Source: Cristatella mucedo (Eukaryota > Bryozoa > Phylactolaemata > Cristatellidae). Taken from it: a stretch of 64,000 nucleotides of DNA. The notes under the pieces were generated by a model. It had not been told where the DNA came from. It did not search any database and worked only from the letters and a program-made list of their open reading frames with translations. Shown one piece after another: positions 9,591 to 22,124 of this stretch. Within the stretch, counting starts at the first letter, position 1. Every line of letters begins with the position of its first letter. The position numbers were made by a program, and so were the translations under genes. The stretch spans positions 3,405,001-3,469,000 of the forward strand of contig WPIO01000009.1 in the NCBI GenBank assembly GCA_009760855.2, in the 5' to 3' direction.

Positions 9591-11033
9591 CTGAGAGCGG
9601 CAGCCCTGTGTGCCCTAAAGTCCTGGTAAAACTCTGATTCCATCAGATCAGAACGGATCGAGGAGCGATCAAAAGACTCCAACGAAAGCTCTGCGTTAGC
9701 TTCAAGACTAAGCACTGCGGCGGCACAATTTGAATGGCTAGAAGCTCTACAGAGACTTCGATGTGCAAAACTATGTTTATTGGTAAGATATCAGTCTCCA
9801 GATTGGTTTATATTCGAATGGAAGTGCTGAGTAAACTTGTCCTGACAATCCGCCCGTCGCTGAAAGACTGCCTCTTTATGTCTCGCATGCCTGACGAGCC
9901 TCGTAAATTTTTAGCACGATTCCCTACGCTGACACCCGCTGTATAGTTTCAAGCATGGGTAGGTGTCTAGTAGCTTTGCTTATAGGAAACGAGACTCACT
10001 GGGAACTAGCATGGACGAAACGCAAGTGAGTTTTGTCAATCGGATTAAAATGCATTGTGAAAAAGAATTATCAATAACGGCCGTGATGCAATTGCTGTGC
10101 GTAAGAGATATCAATCGAAACGAAATGCCTTCAAACTTGTTTTTATTTCGCACGAATTGTACAGGCGCAGAATCTCTCGTACAAACGTTGATGACATTAG
10201 CAGCCGAGTGCTTCTACTTTCAGCCCTGGATCGTTGTGGTAGCTCAGTGGATGAATTCTCAGTGCTATCGCTCTAAGAATCGGTTCCGGCAGTAAGTTCT
10301 CCTTCACCGAGTAACCATCAACGTTTCCTGGTAGAACCTACAATCGTGGAGCGATCGAGCTGCCGCTGCCAGCAGATCCAGTGAGCTGGCGAGTAGTAAC
10401 AGCGTAAAAGTGTAAGTAAGTATAGGCTGCAATTCAAATATCAGGTGCTTCGACGGTGCGAGCTTGTAATGAGTAGTATTTTCTTATTTTACATGTTCAA
10501 GAATTTTGAATAAAACTTTAACATTGTTCCTCTCTGCTCAGCCACCATTATACAAAGCTACGGTGCGGTACTTCTCCGGTCGGGCAGTCATGATAGGTGC
10601 ATCGTCACCAAGTGGCCCCAGCTTACCAGCTTCGTTCCGAAAGGGGCGTAATCTTTAAAGGTCCTTCCATCGCGGCTGAATGAAATGCTGTAGGTCGAAA
10701 CGAACTGGACGTAATCTACTCTCAGTGGTCTTCCGGCGGTTAGAATCTTGCGTATCTACAAGGTCAGAACCATCACTTAAGTAAGGTCTCGCTATTTATT
10801 CGTTCGCAGGCGTATCTTGGTAGCTACGTAATAGGCCGTCATACCGTCCGAGGAACACCGAAAGAAAATTGAATGTAAGAAGTACGCTGGTCGTTTATTT
10901 CAGGCGCCCAGCATTTCAACCCATTGTTGAAGATTCTGGCGTTTGGCGGTTGGTGATTAACAAGGTTGGCAAAAACTGAACTTGCTGAGAATGCATTATC
11001 TTGCAGAGGACCTACAATTCGAGTGTATTTCAT
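9591..11033. other. Mostly unrecognised; a tRNA-like remnant inside
   Basis: Apart from the tRNA-like segment at 10232-10295, no coding or transposon homology was found. Several 60-110 codon frames occur but show no motif. Confidence 0.35.
10232..10295 (+). repeat. tRNA-like (SINE head?) remnant
   Basis: TAGCTCAGTGG (10240-10250) is a textbook A box. A B-box-like CGGTTCCGG follows about 40 bases later (10280-10290). This spacing is normal for a tRNA-derived RNA polymerase III promoter. I could not fold a proper cloverleaf, so a decayed SINE head or tRNA pseudogene is more likely than a working tRNA. Confidence 0.4.
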
Positions 11034-11225
11034 GAATAATAATAATAATAACAATGCACTTGATAAAGCGCCCTCAGAGAACTCAATCTCTTTCTAGGCG
11101 CTTTACATGTGCCGCAAAGGGAAACGCGATTGAATTGTGAGAAATATCATGCTTGATAAACAACATGAGTATTATGGTTAGGGGTGACATGCAGAGGGGA
11201 TGGATATCACGCTGGCATGCGGTTC
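11034..11225 (-). mobile_element. LINE family A 3' UTR and tail
   Basis: AATAAT tail at 11036-11053, then CACTTGATAAAGCGCCCTCA and the rest of a well-preserved hairpin (AAAGCGCC against GGCGCTTT). The 3' UTR follows, with the ATCATGCTTGATAAACAACA and GGTTAGGGGTGACATGCA words. No coding part remains. Confidence 0.9.
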
Positions 11226-11740
11226 GTGCAATGAAACCTGCAGAACAAAACATAAAACTACATAACGGCATTGTACCGGATGCATCCGAAAAGTTTTTCT
11301 CCCAATTGACTTAAAGCGCAGCGCCATCGAAGGAAAACCACGGTGGGACGATACGCATAGCAAAACTTTAATTCAGTCACCACCTATTGGGATTCACTGA
11401 GTATAATGAATACAATATTACTATCCAAATAGGTCCTTATGAGAACTGAACATTTATCCGGTGCATTGCCCCTCTCTGCAAGCCGAGAATAACCCAACGC
11501 ATGCCTAAATGTATGGTATTATGCTTTCACTGTGATTCAAATGCAAAAAAGTATCATAATCAGGCTACCATGATCAATCTAATATGTAATGACTCAGAAC
11601 AATTGGCTAGTGAGACCTTCGGCTAGTAACGTTTCCTGAATAAAAATATTATTAACTAGAAAAAGAATAAATGTATATTGTGCATACAGAAAGATAAATA
11701 TCTATCTATTCATGAGAATGTAGTTTCATTTCATTATTTC

Positions 11741-11761
11741 AATAAATAAATAAATAAATAA

Positions 11762-11798
<37 letters not shown>
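11741..11798. repeat. (AATA)n followed by (TA)n microsatellite
   Basis: About six AATA units grade into about sixteen TA units. Confidence 0.95.
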
Positions 11799-11802
<4 letters not shown>

Positions 11803-11833
11803 AAGAGTCGATTCATTAATTGTAATTCGTATA

Positions 11834-11985
11834 GTTCCTTGCTGATTTGTTACAGTGGTTAAGGTGCTCGCAACGATCAAGGTCTGGCCGACGTCGTGGG
11901 CTCGAGCCCCAAGGCATATCCGGAGCGCTTGAACAGAGATTAAGTTCACTTAGGGCGCTATACAAATGAGTCATGTTATTAATCA
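11834..11985 (+). mobile_element. SINE1, tRNA-derived, with LINE-A-like tail
   Basis: An RNA polymerase III-type head has an A box at CAGTGGTTAAGGTGC and a B box at GGGCTCGAGCCCC (about 11850-11912). The tail then reads GGAGCGCTTGAACAGAGATT, AAGTTCACTTAGGGCGCTAT, ACAAATG. That tail is nearly the 3' hairpin of LINE family A, so this non-autonomous element probably moved with the reverse transcriptase of family A or a close relative. No protein is encoded. Confidence 0.8.
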
Positions 11986-12477
11986 TTGACATATGCTGCT
12001 TGGAAAGCCGGCATTGAAGTTAGTGATATAATGGACGAGGGCAGTAGGCTAAAGCAGACGAAGGACAATTACGCGGACTAATCGAATGCGAAATGACGAA
12101 TGAGTTTGCTTTGGGCTTCTAAATTAAATCCAATTAAATATAATTCAATCCCGCCAATGGAAGGAAGGTCAGAACGTCAATCATGACGGTACAGATTCCA
12201 AAAGAGTAGAAACTGCTCTGAGGTACAGCTCTATGACCGAAGTCGGGAAAGAAGTTAATCTGAAGTACGTCGGAAGTACGTGGAAAGTAGTTCCGATAGG
12301 TGAGCTGGAACAAAATCACCAATTAACCCTAAACGTGAGTTTCAACACTTTGACTTTGGTGCGATGCTTGATGGAGAGTCGGTGCGCATGATTGAGATAG
12401 GTACGCCCACTAAGCGGAAGCAAAAAGAGGCAGGCTCCCTGGTACTAACAAAAAACTACTCTGCACTGATGCGTAAT

Positions 12478-12580
12478 AACAATAATGGTAATAATAATGC
12501 TATTGTCATAGCGCCATCAGATAATTCAATCGCTTTCTATGCACTTTAAATTTGCTGCAAAGAAAGCGAACGATCGATGC
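12478..12580 (-). mobile_element. Diverged LINE family A 3' end
   Basis: AATAATGGTAATAATAATGC tail, then a hairpin region with many substitutions (ATAGCGCCATCAGATAATTC, TATGCACTTTAAATTTGCTG). It looks like an old copy. A short frame crossing it is not a gene. Confidence 0.65.
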
Positions 12581-13030
12581 GTACGTTCAGCAGACTTGGT
12601 TTACGCTCCCTCATCAACAGTAATGACAAAATTTGAAGGCGAGAAACAGACTTTTAACGTTTTATGACTAGAAGGCCTGATTACCGAAAAATAAGATTAA
12701 TAATGCTTCTAAGTGGTTACATCAGGTTGTAGGAGTTATTTTGAAGCGTTAGCATTAAGCGTCCACCAAGACCAGAATTTACTATAAATTATCCGAGACG
12801 TCGGAATCTTAAACGTCGTACCATATGGATTACATGTTGTCTATTGTGTATCGGAAAAGAAAGTTTACTGGATCACTACTTAGCAGTCTTGTCATATCTG
12901 CGTAAATTCACTTGCAGCTAGTAAAAAAAATGTGCTACAAATCTTGCATTTTAAGACCGTCACTACTGCGAAAATTAAAGGATTTTCACCAACATAACAT
13001 GATTATTAATGCGAACATTGACCTGTAAAA

Positions 13031-13120
13031 GTAATAATATTACATTTGATAAAGCACCCTCAGAGAACTCAATCTCTTTCTAGGTGCTTTACAATTGCTG
13101 CTAAGGAAGCACGATCGTGT
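13031..13120 (-). mobile_element. LINE family A 3' end with compensatory stem change
   Basis: Tail AGTAATAATATTACATTTGA, then AAAGCACC and GGTGCTTT framing the usual loop. The usual stem is AAAGCGCC/GGCGCTTT; here both arms changed so that pairing is kept. A solitary 3' fragment. Confidence 0.8.
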
Positions 13121-16100
13121 ACTTAGAGGAATACCTTAACATTAAGTAGCTGAAATGAGAAAGTTCTCAGCTGAGCTCGCAAGCCATGAACCACTGAGCA
13201 CTGCATCATTCTTTAGCTTGCCTGCGATCTCGTGACGGCTACTTCATTGACAGTGTTCGACAGTAATCACTTTGAGTCAATCAATTATAGGATGGAAACC
13301 CGTCTTTTTGCTCAGTTTTGCCTGTGTGTCAGTTAACTTCTCTCTTCGTTAGCGACGGCTTTAAACCGTTTCTACCTGAATGAATGGGATGAATGAATGA
13401 ATGGGACCAGTGGACTGAACAGCGATCCCATTAAAGTCGCGACAATAAAATTTATGATGGCAATCATCACCGTTATTGCCACTACAAGCCGCCAGAGACG
13501 AGGCTCTCGCTGCGCTTCAATTTTGCATGACATCAATGTTAAAATAAGGACGATATCAAGCAGGCAGGTAGGCGATTGTAGCGTCCCCGGCATTCCAAAA
13601 AAAAAACGATCGTGCAGTGGATTCACTACTTGATAATGAGGCTGTGAAGAAACTGCGATTGAAGTAGATTGCCGTGGCAGCTACAACCATTAACGACAGA
13701 CCAGGCGAGCTGGTGATGTATGCATCGTTTGTAAACCGTCGAAGACAGAAGGATGGAGTCCTGCATAAAGATTCGTGCATCATTCTGAAAATTTTTATAA
13801 ACCCTGAACTAGTTTAACTGTCGTAATTTTTTCTAATTATTTGAATTTTAGCAAGACTCGGGTCTATTTCCATCATTGTCTGCTCGCCGCGAACTCGCTA
13901 ATTTTTTTGAAATTTTTAGAAACTGTCTGAAATATTTGTAAATTTGCAAGCTCCTTTTGGACTAGACTTAGTGCAGCTTAGCGAAGATGCCATGGCGGAA
14001 AAACTAATTCCGTTAGCTTTGGCATACTGATTTTTCCAGATTCACTAGATCAGTCTTTGGATTATTTTTTGCCCACCTTTAAAGCAAGCGCCACCAGTAA
14101 TTGTATTAGAAGAGTTCGATTAATTAATTTGAACTCATTTTGATTCTATAAGCCAAATCCGATATACCGGACCAAATGCCAGAGGCAAAGGTCTGACATT
14201 ACGTCCCCTGAAGTCACGCGATTCTTACCTATTAAAGGGTTATCGCATTCTACAAGTTTATATGTACGTTGACGATTGCTGTCGACTATTCCGATTGTTT
14301 CAGCATTGCGATCTCCGGCGGCAGCTGGCAGGAAGAGGAGCACTGTGAAAACAGGGGAGAGCACGATGGCCAATCGGCTGATGCGAGCTTCTTTTCGGAA
14401 GTATCTTTCCCTGGAAAATAACAGTCGTTTGCATGACCTCGCTCAAAGTTACTAAGCAATGCCTTTTGCTGCTGTAACTTGATTCGAGGTTTGATTGCTA
14501 CTTAACTTCACAAGTCGTAGCCGGAACTATCGCAAAAATCAAAAGAATGACGGACTTGGCGCGTCAGGCAGTTTCCCAAGCTGTGAGAAAATTATTGTCA
14601 GGCAATAAGAATGAGCGTAGTGTTTTCTTATTGCAAACTAATTTTCAGTACCTGAGAATTTTAAGGAACCCAGAACAAGTTTTAACCACTTGCTATCATT
14701 AAAAGCAATTTGGAACTGACTTGAAACTTTCCGCCGCAGTCCCATACCTTGCTCTAGTTCTACCTAGACTTTGGTACGCTGCTGTGAGCAGCTTGCCATT
14801 TTATGGAGACTCTACGAGTTGCGTCTTAATCAACTTCTGAAAATCGCGAGTGCAATCACGGAAACTGCGTGTGTCATTTGAAACGCGTTTCCACTAAAAG
14901 GGCAGCTGTTCTTTTGCAGGCACTTTTGCTTACCATAAAGGCTGTTTGGTTATGCGGGTAAATCTTCTGGTATTAACGATAGCAAAAAAATGTTCATCGT
15001 CGACCCAGCGACCTGTTGAAATCCTTTGAAGCACGAGAATGTTTCACAGCTGGTCACGAGTGCAGTTTCTGCCAATCCTTTGGCTGATAGATATTTCCAG
15101 CTTATTGTTCTACTAGTTTTCCGTGAAATCAACTAAGCAGCAAGACGTGCATGAAGAACCTCTACAGTGCCCTGAATCCGATAATTAATAACTAAGCCTT
15201 AAGGTCAAAACATTTAGAATATCAGAATATTCCATAGTTAAGTATGCTGCCCACCCGCTCGTGAATATAAGTCTTTCAAACGACAGAGGCCCTAAACATT
15301 GCTAGTCCTCTCAGAAGCCTAAAATATTCCGGCGTTGGGATTACTACCAGCTCCAAACATAGCCTACGATTCATCGATAACAACTGATTAATCTTTTCGA
15401 CCGATCGCCTTTCATAAATCATCGGCTTATAATAATAATAATGATAATATTACCAGTAATAATATATTTACTTCTCAATGATTATGCCCTAAGGTCATGT
15501 GATGTGAGATTAGAAGCCCTCACTACATACGACACGAGTAGTGTTGACAAATAGCACTATTATTAACACTTGCAGTGGGCAGTGAAGACGTTTGAGGCTA
15601 TTGAGAAGGCTGCTTAATCACGTGACCGATACTATTTTATTTAGGACCTGATAGTAATCAGCAGCACCGGTTTAATTGAACGACTTAGCATAACGAATTC
15701 TTAACTATAACAGCAATACTAATAAAATAACAATAACAGCAACAATAATTGGTAGTTCCCCGCCCGGAACTTTCTGTTTTTCTAGGAACTTCCGTTACGC
15801 TGGAAAGCCAGACCATATTATTAATGGATACGTGCTCAGTTTCAGCTCAGGTAAGGGCGTCGTGGAGAACTCACAAGGACTCAGGAAAAGTTGTGAGGTA
15901 CTGTCCAGCTTCTTTTTTCATAGTACCAAGTCGGAAAATGTCGTGAAATGAAGCCAGGAGCGGATGGCCGGCTTACTGTGAGCATGCACACTAAATAAAG
16001 GCTTTCGACAGATTTGATATTTACCAGAAGCGTGGCCAGACGGTTTGAGTAAGACAGAGGTTGGCCCAGTTTTTAGTCTGATTGTAGAGTAGTTTAAGCT

Positions 16101-16845
16101 TAGTAGGCTCAAACCAGATAATCGAGTGAGCGGAAGTGAGTGATGATTCCCTAAAGTCAATTCGCTGATTAATAGTGAGCAATTGCAGGATGATAATCGG
16201 TGTCGCATATGGCAGCTGAGACGCTGGTGACCGACAAGGTTAGAAATGGCTTTGCACAAGCGATATGTTACATTAAAAGATTAACGCTCCTTTTTAAAAC
16301 CTATTTTGAAATTCAGAATCAGCTGTAAATCAATGACATGAGAATTTTCCCCTGCTAAAAGAATGCTGCCATATCGGGCATGTTTAATCTTTTGAGCAGA
16401 GCATTAGCACACTGCATGTAGTCAGACGCCTAGGCATGGTCGAAATACGATCACTATCTTTTCCCCAAAGCGTATGATTGTTTTTAGGAGATACATTTTT
16501 CTATCATGAGCTGGGCCTTTGCTCAATTTTTAAACTAAAATCTTCATTTTTAGACAATGGCTTAAAAAGGGAAATTAAAAAAATGGATTATTTTAATTTT
16601 ATACATTGTGAGTGGACAAGTAATAACACAAAATGGCTTACGCTTTCCTTCCTGTATACTAATAAATCAACAAGGGAGAGGTCTCCGCAACGTTTCACTT
16701 TTCCGACTAGAAATCACTAAGGCAATGAAGAACTTCGCGCCTAGAGAAGAAGTTTTGTTCAGGCTTTAGAGCTAATCAGTCCACAGACTATTTAATTCTG
16801 CTGCTTTGTCGAGCAGCACAATGTAATGTAATAATGCAACTTAAC
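13121..16845. other. 3.7 kb with no recognised gene or repeat family
   Basis: AT-rich with scattered short frames (up to about 113 codons, minus strand, 15918-16259). None shows domain signatures, membrane-helix patterns or plausible exon boundaries that I can defend. Short GAATGAAT and AATAAT runs occur near 13380 and 15428. Confidence 0.4.
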
Positions 16846-18350
16846 GTATCTCCATCTGTAACTCCTCACAGATACAAAGACTATATGGACGCCACGAAGT
16901 AGAGTATATATAGTTTCGTATAGCACACTTACAGCCTAAGCGGCTTTCGGTACATATTCGGCAGCCAATAGATATATAAAACAACAAAGAGGAAATCGGA
17001 AGCATAGAAGAGCAGGACACGAGGACATGAGGAAGGTGAAACTGGTGCAGCAGTTCAGCACCTAGGCTTGGAGGAGCTGAGCCATGGCGGGCTTGTTGGT
17101 CAGTGTATAGAATTCGGTCAATATCCGTGGAGCCATCCTAGTTCTTTTACCCAAGAAGGACATGTAGTCAAACCAGCGGAACTTGCCAGCAAGCATTGCA
17201 GCCCTGTTCATGGCCAGCTGCAGCGGCATGGTGGCTTTTTTCCGCAGGTCAGCCACAACGGAGCTCACAATGATCTAGCCGAGAGAGAACTAAAGAGCTA
17301 GTTAAATTGTTCCCATGCCGCTGTAGTTAGATAGTTCCTAATCTTCGATTGGGATCTGATGTACAGGCTGTGCTGTGGGAGCAGCCTTCTCAACGAAGCT
17401 TTCAATAGTCGGGCAATTTGTAGTTTGCTCGCACAGCAGCAGCAGAGCCAGCCGATGCCCAGCACCGACAGTTTATTACCAGCGCACGGTGCCCAAGAGC
17501 GCACGGCTCCCCTCGGCCCCTACTCTCACTCGACTCCTCTCCTCGACCCTGGCTGTCCCTTGGCCGACCCCGATGGTGACTCCACCGTCGGTTCACCAGC
17601 GGGTTATCGGCCTGTGTCAACGCCTCATTAGAAGCTGACCACAGCTGTGCACAGGCCCCTCTCGGGGATGCTCCCACCAGCTGTTGAGGAAAGATGTACC
17701 AGACCGCATGCAATCGAACTACACAATTGTCAAAAACGACCTTTCAATTCCGAGCATCCGGTGATGGTCGCTCAACGGCATCACCTATAGAAGAAATATA
17801 TAGAAGAAACCTTCAGAAGAGCAAAGCTTTTTAGTCCGCCCACATGCGAAGGCTGTCCTATGAGTAGCACTTCAGTTTTATCGTCGTCAAGCTCTAATGT
17901 CGGCCAGACCAGCATTCAATTTTTCCGTTGCTGTTGCAAATTCCAACAAGTGATATGACAACTATATCTGTGTATCGTCAGGGTAAATCAGTTTTCCTAG
18001 AGGTTGGGTATAAATGGAGAACAGAAACGGACCGAGGACGGACCCTTGAGTGATTGCACGGGTGACTGGTCCGATGGATGAGACCTGACCCCAAATGACA
18101 GCAACTGAAAAATATCTGACAAGTACGATTTAAACCACTTCAGGACTTGGTCTTCCAGACCGATCATTGTTCTCAATCTTGCAAGTAGGTCATCGTGATC
18201 AATGTTGTCGAAGCCAGCGAATAGATCTAACAGAGCAAATGACAACCATCTCATTAGTGCGGACTTGGCATCTCAGCTTGTCTTTCCGAAGATTTTGGTA
18301 GTGATTGATGCTAGTGGCTAGAAATTTCTTTTCGTTTCGTCCCATCTTGA
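16846..18350 (-). mobile_element. LINE family B copy interrupted by a solo LTR
   Basis: The minus strand carries a decayed family B copy. Its 3' end (16846-17000) has the CACTTACAGCCTAAGCGGCT word. Thumb coding (17268-17062) reads MNRAAMLAGKF and LTNKPAMAQLL. Beyond the inserted LTR lie ELDDDKTEVLLIGQPSHVGG (about 17900-17830) and LLDLFAGFDNIDHDDLLARL (about 18240-18180), the palm with the first catalytic aspartate region. The GVPQGS and YADD blocks between are degraded. Removing the LTR rejoins FDNC to PTIESFVEKAA, matching [15 protein letters not shown] in the better copy at 62570-62615. Confidence 0.85.
17414..17728 (-). mobile_element. Solo LTR with 5-bp target duplication
   Basis: A 305-base LTR (17419-17723) is flanked on both sides by CAATT (17414-17418 and 17724-17728). 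Read on the minus strand, it begins TGTAGTT and ends AACTACA, a 7-bp terminal inverted repeat. A polyadenylation signal AATAAA lies about 60 bases before its end. Recombination between two LTRs is the usual route to a solo LTR. Its end resembles the 3' LTR at 711-1044. GC-rich frames inside it on both strands are not genes. Confidence 0.9.
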
Positions 18351-19436
18351 TTGGGCATCACTCAAGCTGGGCTGCAGACGTGTAGGTATGAGTTTAGTGG
18401 GACACTTCAGAGCTTGATAACATCAGGCCACAGACGTCCGCGAAACTTCTATATTACGCAATGAATACATCGTGCTTGGTCCCCCTCTCTTAACAATGTA
18501 TAGCATTCTTTTCATTCAAATTCAATCAACATCCGTGCATTTGTACCAGCTCATTGTACCAGCTCATGGTACCAGCGGCTCATTCAAATAAACTCGTTTT
18601 TGTGTGCTCACAAACCGATTCTTATGTTCAGTGACTATTGCCTTAGTAGGTGGACTACCTAAGACTGAAAGTCATTACCTGCTCCATCGAATGCATTAAC
18701 AGACTTAAAGAGGTTTTATAATAAGGTGGCATACACAGTTACACCTTATAGCATTTGGTGGCCCTGGTGAATCTTATTGCCTGCTCACGTTTGCCGACAA
18801 TGGGCATTAAATCACGAACTATATCGACGCGGTTTCCTTGCAGTACTTGGAAACTGCCAAGAAATATATTAGTTTTATGGGCGATAAAGAATGTCCTCGT
18901 GCAATTAAAATTGCCACTTGATAGCACGTTGTAATCCGATACACGCTTTGTTGGCTTAATAGTACACGTTAGCCTGCAGATTCCATGTGTGATTGAGGTC
19001 AATTTTCGGCGTTACTCATTTCTTTTATTAGGCAGTCTCTAGATTCTGCAATGCGCTAGCACCAAACCAAACCTTGCTATGTTTGCCTCATATGAACTTT
19101 GGCCCTCCAATGTTATTGATATTAAGGCTGAATCTGACATTGAGCGTTATACTTTGAGATTTTAGCATGTATTATTGCGCCTGTACTCAATGTGCCGTAC
19201 CATCGGACAAAAATACTGTAAATACATTCAGAGCTATTTATGCACCCATGGAAATGATGATAGATCATTTGCATATTTCCGTAAAATAATTCAGTTTTTG
19301 GCAGGGCTGCCAAAAAAGCAATTAAGCGTCTGCAATTGGTGATAAATACGCAAGGCAAGATTTTCGGTACATCTTGGAGGGCCAAACGCACATTAGCTTT
19401 GCCTACTGCGCTTTTACGACTTAAAAAAAGATATAT
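18351..19436. other. No gene or known repeat recognised
   Basis: Contains a short direct repetition of GTACCAGCTCAT near 18545-18575, but nothing that resembles a gene or a known element family. Confidence 0.35.
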
Positions 19437-19572
19437 AATTAATTTATATAGCGCCCCAAGAGAACTTAATCTCTATTCAGGCGCTTCACATGTGCCTCGG
19501 GGCTCGAGCCCACGACCTCAGTCAGACCTTGGTCGGGGCGAGCACCTTAACCGCTAGACCAAACCAGCTCGA
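19437..19572 (-). mobile_element. SINE1 copy
   Basis: Best-preserved SINE1. On the minus strand: GAGCTGGTTTGGTCTAGCGG (A-box region), GGTCGTGGGCTCGAGCCCC (B box), then GAAGCGCCTGAATAGAGATT, AAGTTCTCTTGGGGCGCTAT. The tail stem GCGCC/GGCGC is intact. Confidence 0.85.
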
Positions 19573-19834
19573 CTTCTATTGTGACTTCCGGTCGATTCAC
19601 GGACACGCGGCAAAATTCTCACACTGACCCATGCGGTTCGCCATCGCTAGATTCCATCAGAGCTGCCAGACAAGTTTAAGTCTTCTCATGCCTTCATTGC
19701 TTCTATGGACAATTACGTAGTCGTTTAATTTTTTCACACAAAGACCATTGGCGAAAAAAAGAAGCTTTTACATCATAGGGTCTAGATTTAAAAGAAAATA
19801 CTTCGACAATGCTTATGCAAACGTATCTACTCTC

Positions 19835-19926
19835 CTGATGTTGACTGTGGCACATATTTTCTAGCCGTCCTGAGCTGCAACTGGCACGCTACGTCACTTT
19901 TTCGACTGCCTTTCTTACTCAGGTAG
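19835..19926 (+). mobile_element. Probable LINE family B 3' fragment
   Basis: GATGTTGACTGTGGCACAT through CGTCACTTTTTCGACTGCC resembles a diverged family B segment (compare 63110-63230). It ends where a SINE1 begins. Confidence 0.4.
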
Positions 19927-20095
19927 GCCGCGCCAGTTTAGCTCCGTGGTTAGGATGGTTTGCCGACCAAGGCCATTGTTAATGTATCTATGATTAAGGT
20001 CGTGCGCTCGAACTCTGTGGCAAACGTGAGATACCTGCATAGAGATTGAGCTCTCTTGGGGCGCTATACAAATGAAATGAGATAATATCATTAGA
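19927..20095 (+). mobile_element. SINE1 copy
   Basis: Head AGCTCCGTGGTTAGGATGG, B-box region GTCGTGCGCTCGAACTC, then GCATAGAGATTGAGCTCTCT, TGGGGCGCTATACAAATG. Longer than the other copies because of an insertion between the boxes. Confidence 0.7.
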
Positions 20096-20654
20096 GTTCT
20101 CACACTCTCTAGTTATGTGTGAAGATGCATGTTGGCTATCGTATGAGCACGAAAAGTAACTCATTCATTAAGCATTGAGCACCGGAAAACTCTCCAGCTT
20201 AAGGCAGCAACGATGGCTGCCAGAATTTGATGTCCTAACCCAACTGCATCTAACAGCTGGACTCGGCACGACCTATCGCGAAATCCTAATTGAACCAAGG
20301 CTCGGCCGGGCAGAGGAGATAACATCACGTTTCAAATCGTACTAGTTCGATCATATTCTATGAGTTTCCTTCTGTGGTCAAATTTAACCTTCCAGAACTT
20401 TCATCAGCTAAGACTTAAATAGGTTGGCTCTCGATTTTGTGCTTATGTTAATATTTACTGAATCTGGGCGTCAAGTAACTAGAGTCCATGGATTCAGCTC
20501 TGACTTGTAAGCTTACAATGCTCCACTGTATTCGTCGTTTACACAGTCAGAATCTGCTGCGGCAAGTGAAAACTGAAGACGACGTGCAAACATTTGATCC
20601 TGAACGTAATCTAATTTTCTTTAGATGGGCGTCAATAAAAATAAACTGCAATAA

Positions 20655-20760
20655 AAAGGTGCGATTAAGATTCTTTTGTAAAAGTGGTCGTGTCAGGGGG
20701 TTTCGTGGCGTCAGTCGGGAGCGAGTTCCACGGTTTCGGAGAATCTCTCGAACTAAAGGT
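20655..20760 (-). mobile_element. LINE family A coding scrap
   Basis: Reversed copy of the C-terminal coding segment (GGCGTCAGTCGGGAGCGAGT, TCCACGGTTTCGGAG) corresponding to the WNSLPTCVRTSP region of other copies. About 100 bases only. Confidence 0.55.
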
Positions 20761-20989
20761 ACTATATATTCATATTTCCAGGTCGATACGAGAGATAGCT
20801 AAGCGATTTTAATAGTAGACACTGACAGTATCCACAAAATATTCTTTGCTGATGTTTGCACAAACCATGAATATACTCCTCCCATACGACGTTCTGCAGA
20901 ATGCTGCTTCGAAGTAAGTCTTTCAGGCCGGTATTTCATACCTTAACAACTACTAGCGATACCACCAAGGTGCTGTTGAAAAAAATGAG

Positions 20990-21240
20990 CCCGCACACTT
21001 GAAGAGGAGCGCCCAGTCATCGATTTCCCTGCTGCTGGCTGCGGCACATCCTGTGCAGCCATGTTTTCCTGCTGCTGACTGTGCCACATCCTGTACAGTC
21101 TCGATGAGCTGCTACTGCCATGCTACGTCACTTTCTCGTTGCCTGCGCTGCTGACTCGGTTATGTTTCTTCCTTTCTCTTATTTTGCGGGTGAGGAAATC
21201 TGTCGGCTACGGCATATTTTTCCTCTTTGTGATAACCATG
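20990..21240 (+). mobile_element. Diverged LINE family B C-terminal/3' fragment
   Basis: GCTGCTGACTGTGCCACATC, CTGCTACTGCCATGCTACG and GTGAGGAAATCTGTCGGCTA parallel the end of the family B reading frame (63100-63245). The frame is lost. Confidence 0.5.
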
Positions 21241-22124
21241 GTAAAGCAGCATGGTTCGCTTAGTATGCAGTTCTATATAGCACTTTTGGCGTAATATAAA
21301 AATTAAATATAACGAGAATATAAAAGATGCCCACAGCCATCAGCTTGTTAGAAGCTCAACGACGCTAGATGCGCCTGAGTACACTTTCTTCGTTTTTCTC
21401 ACGCTCCTACTACACCAACTACGCCGTGGGCTCTAGCATAATGCTAGGCACGTTATGTGACCATTGGTGGGTCTTTGTGATTTGTAATTTTTGTGCATGT
21501 ACCAGCTTCCCTATTGCCGGCTGCTTGCAGATGATTCCGCGTAACATCTGGAAATGCTTTATAAGCAGAATATGCAAGTTCCTAGAGAGAGATTTAGTTG
21601 TCAGAGAGTGCTATATGAAAGTATTAATATATTTAGTCGAATAATGCATTGGTTTTGAGATCGGCAACTTTCTAGCCCAACGGCCTCTTATTCTCCGTGG
21701 CTTTGTGGAGTTAAAGACGAAGCTACATTATAATATATCGCATTTTTTATACTGGCACACATATTCGGTCCGTTTGAACGCTTTTCTGAATGAAAATAGA
21801 TGCCAAGCCAAGAGGTTGTTGGCTGAGCAAACGAGTTGTCACACATTCGTTCTAGTGCACGGTAATCCTAGCTTGATAGAGGGCACGTGATTGAACCTTG
21901 GCAGTAGCTCGAGAGGCTTGAGCGAATTCTGGTAATCGTAAAAAAAATAACTTTGAAAGTACCACATTGACTAGCAATTTTGAGCTTCGCCGTCAATGTC
22001 ATCTTTTTCACTAAACTCACACTGATGTCAATTACATATGCACCTTTACCTTGCACGGTTGGAATGGCCGTGTCGCTGCCGTCCCGACCCTTACAGAAGT
22101 TAAAATGGAAATACGTTTGATGTA
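21241..22124. other. No gene recognised
   Basis: The plus-strand frame at 21369-21644 (91 codons) is Cys/aromatic rich without a known motif. I do not call it a gene. Confidence 0.35.

Noticed and set aside
17359-17713. GC-rich frames on both strands as genes
   Set aside because: They lie inside the solo LTR delimited by the CAATT duplications.
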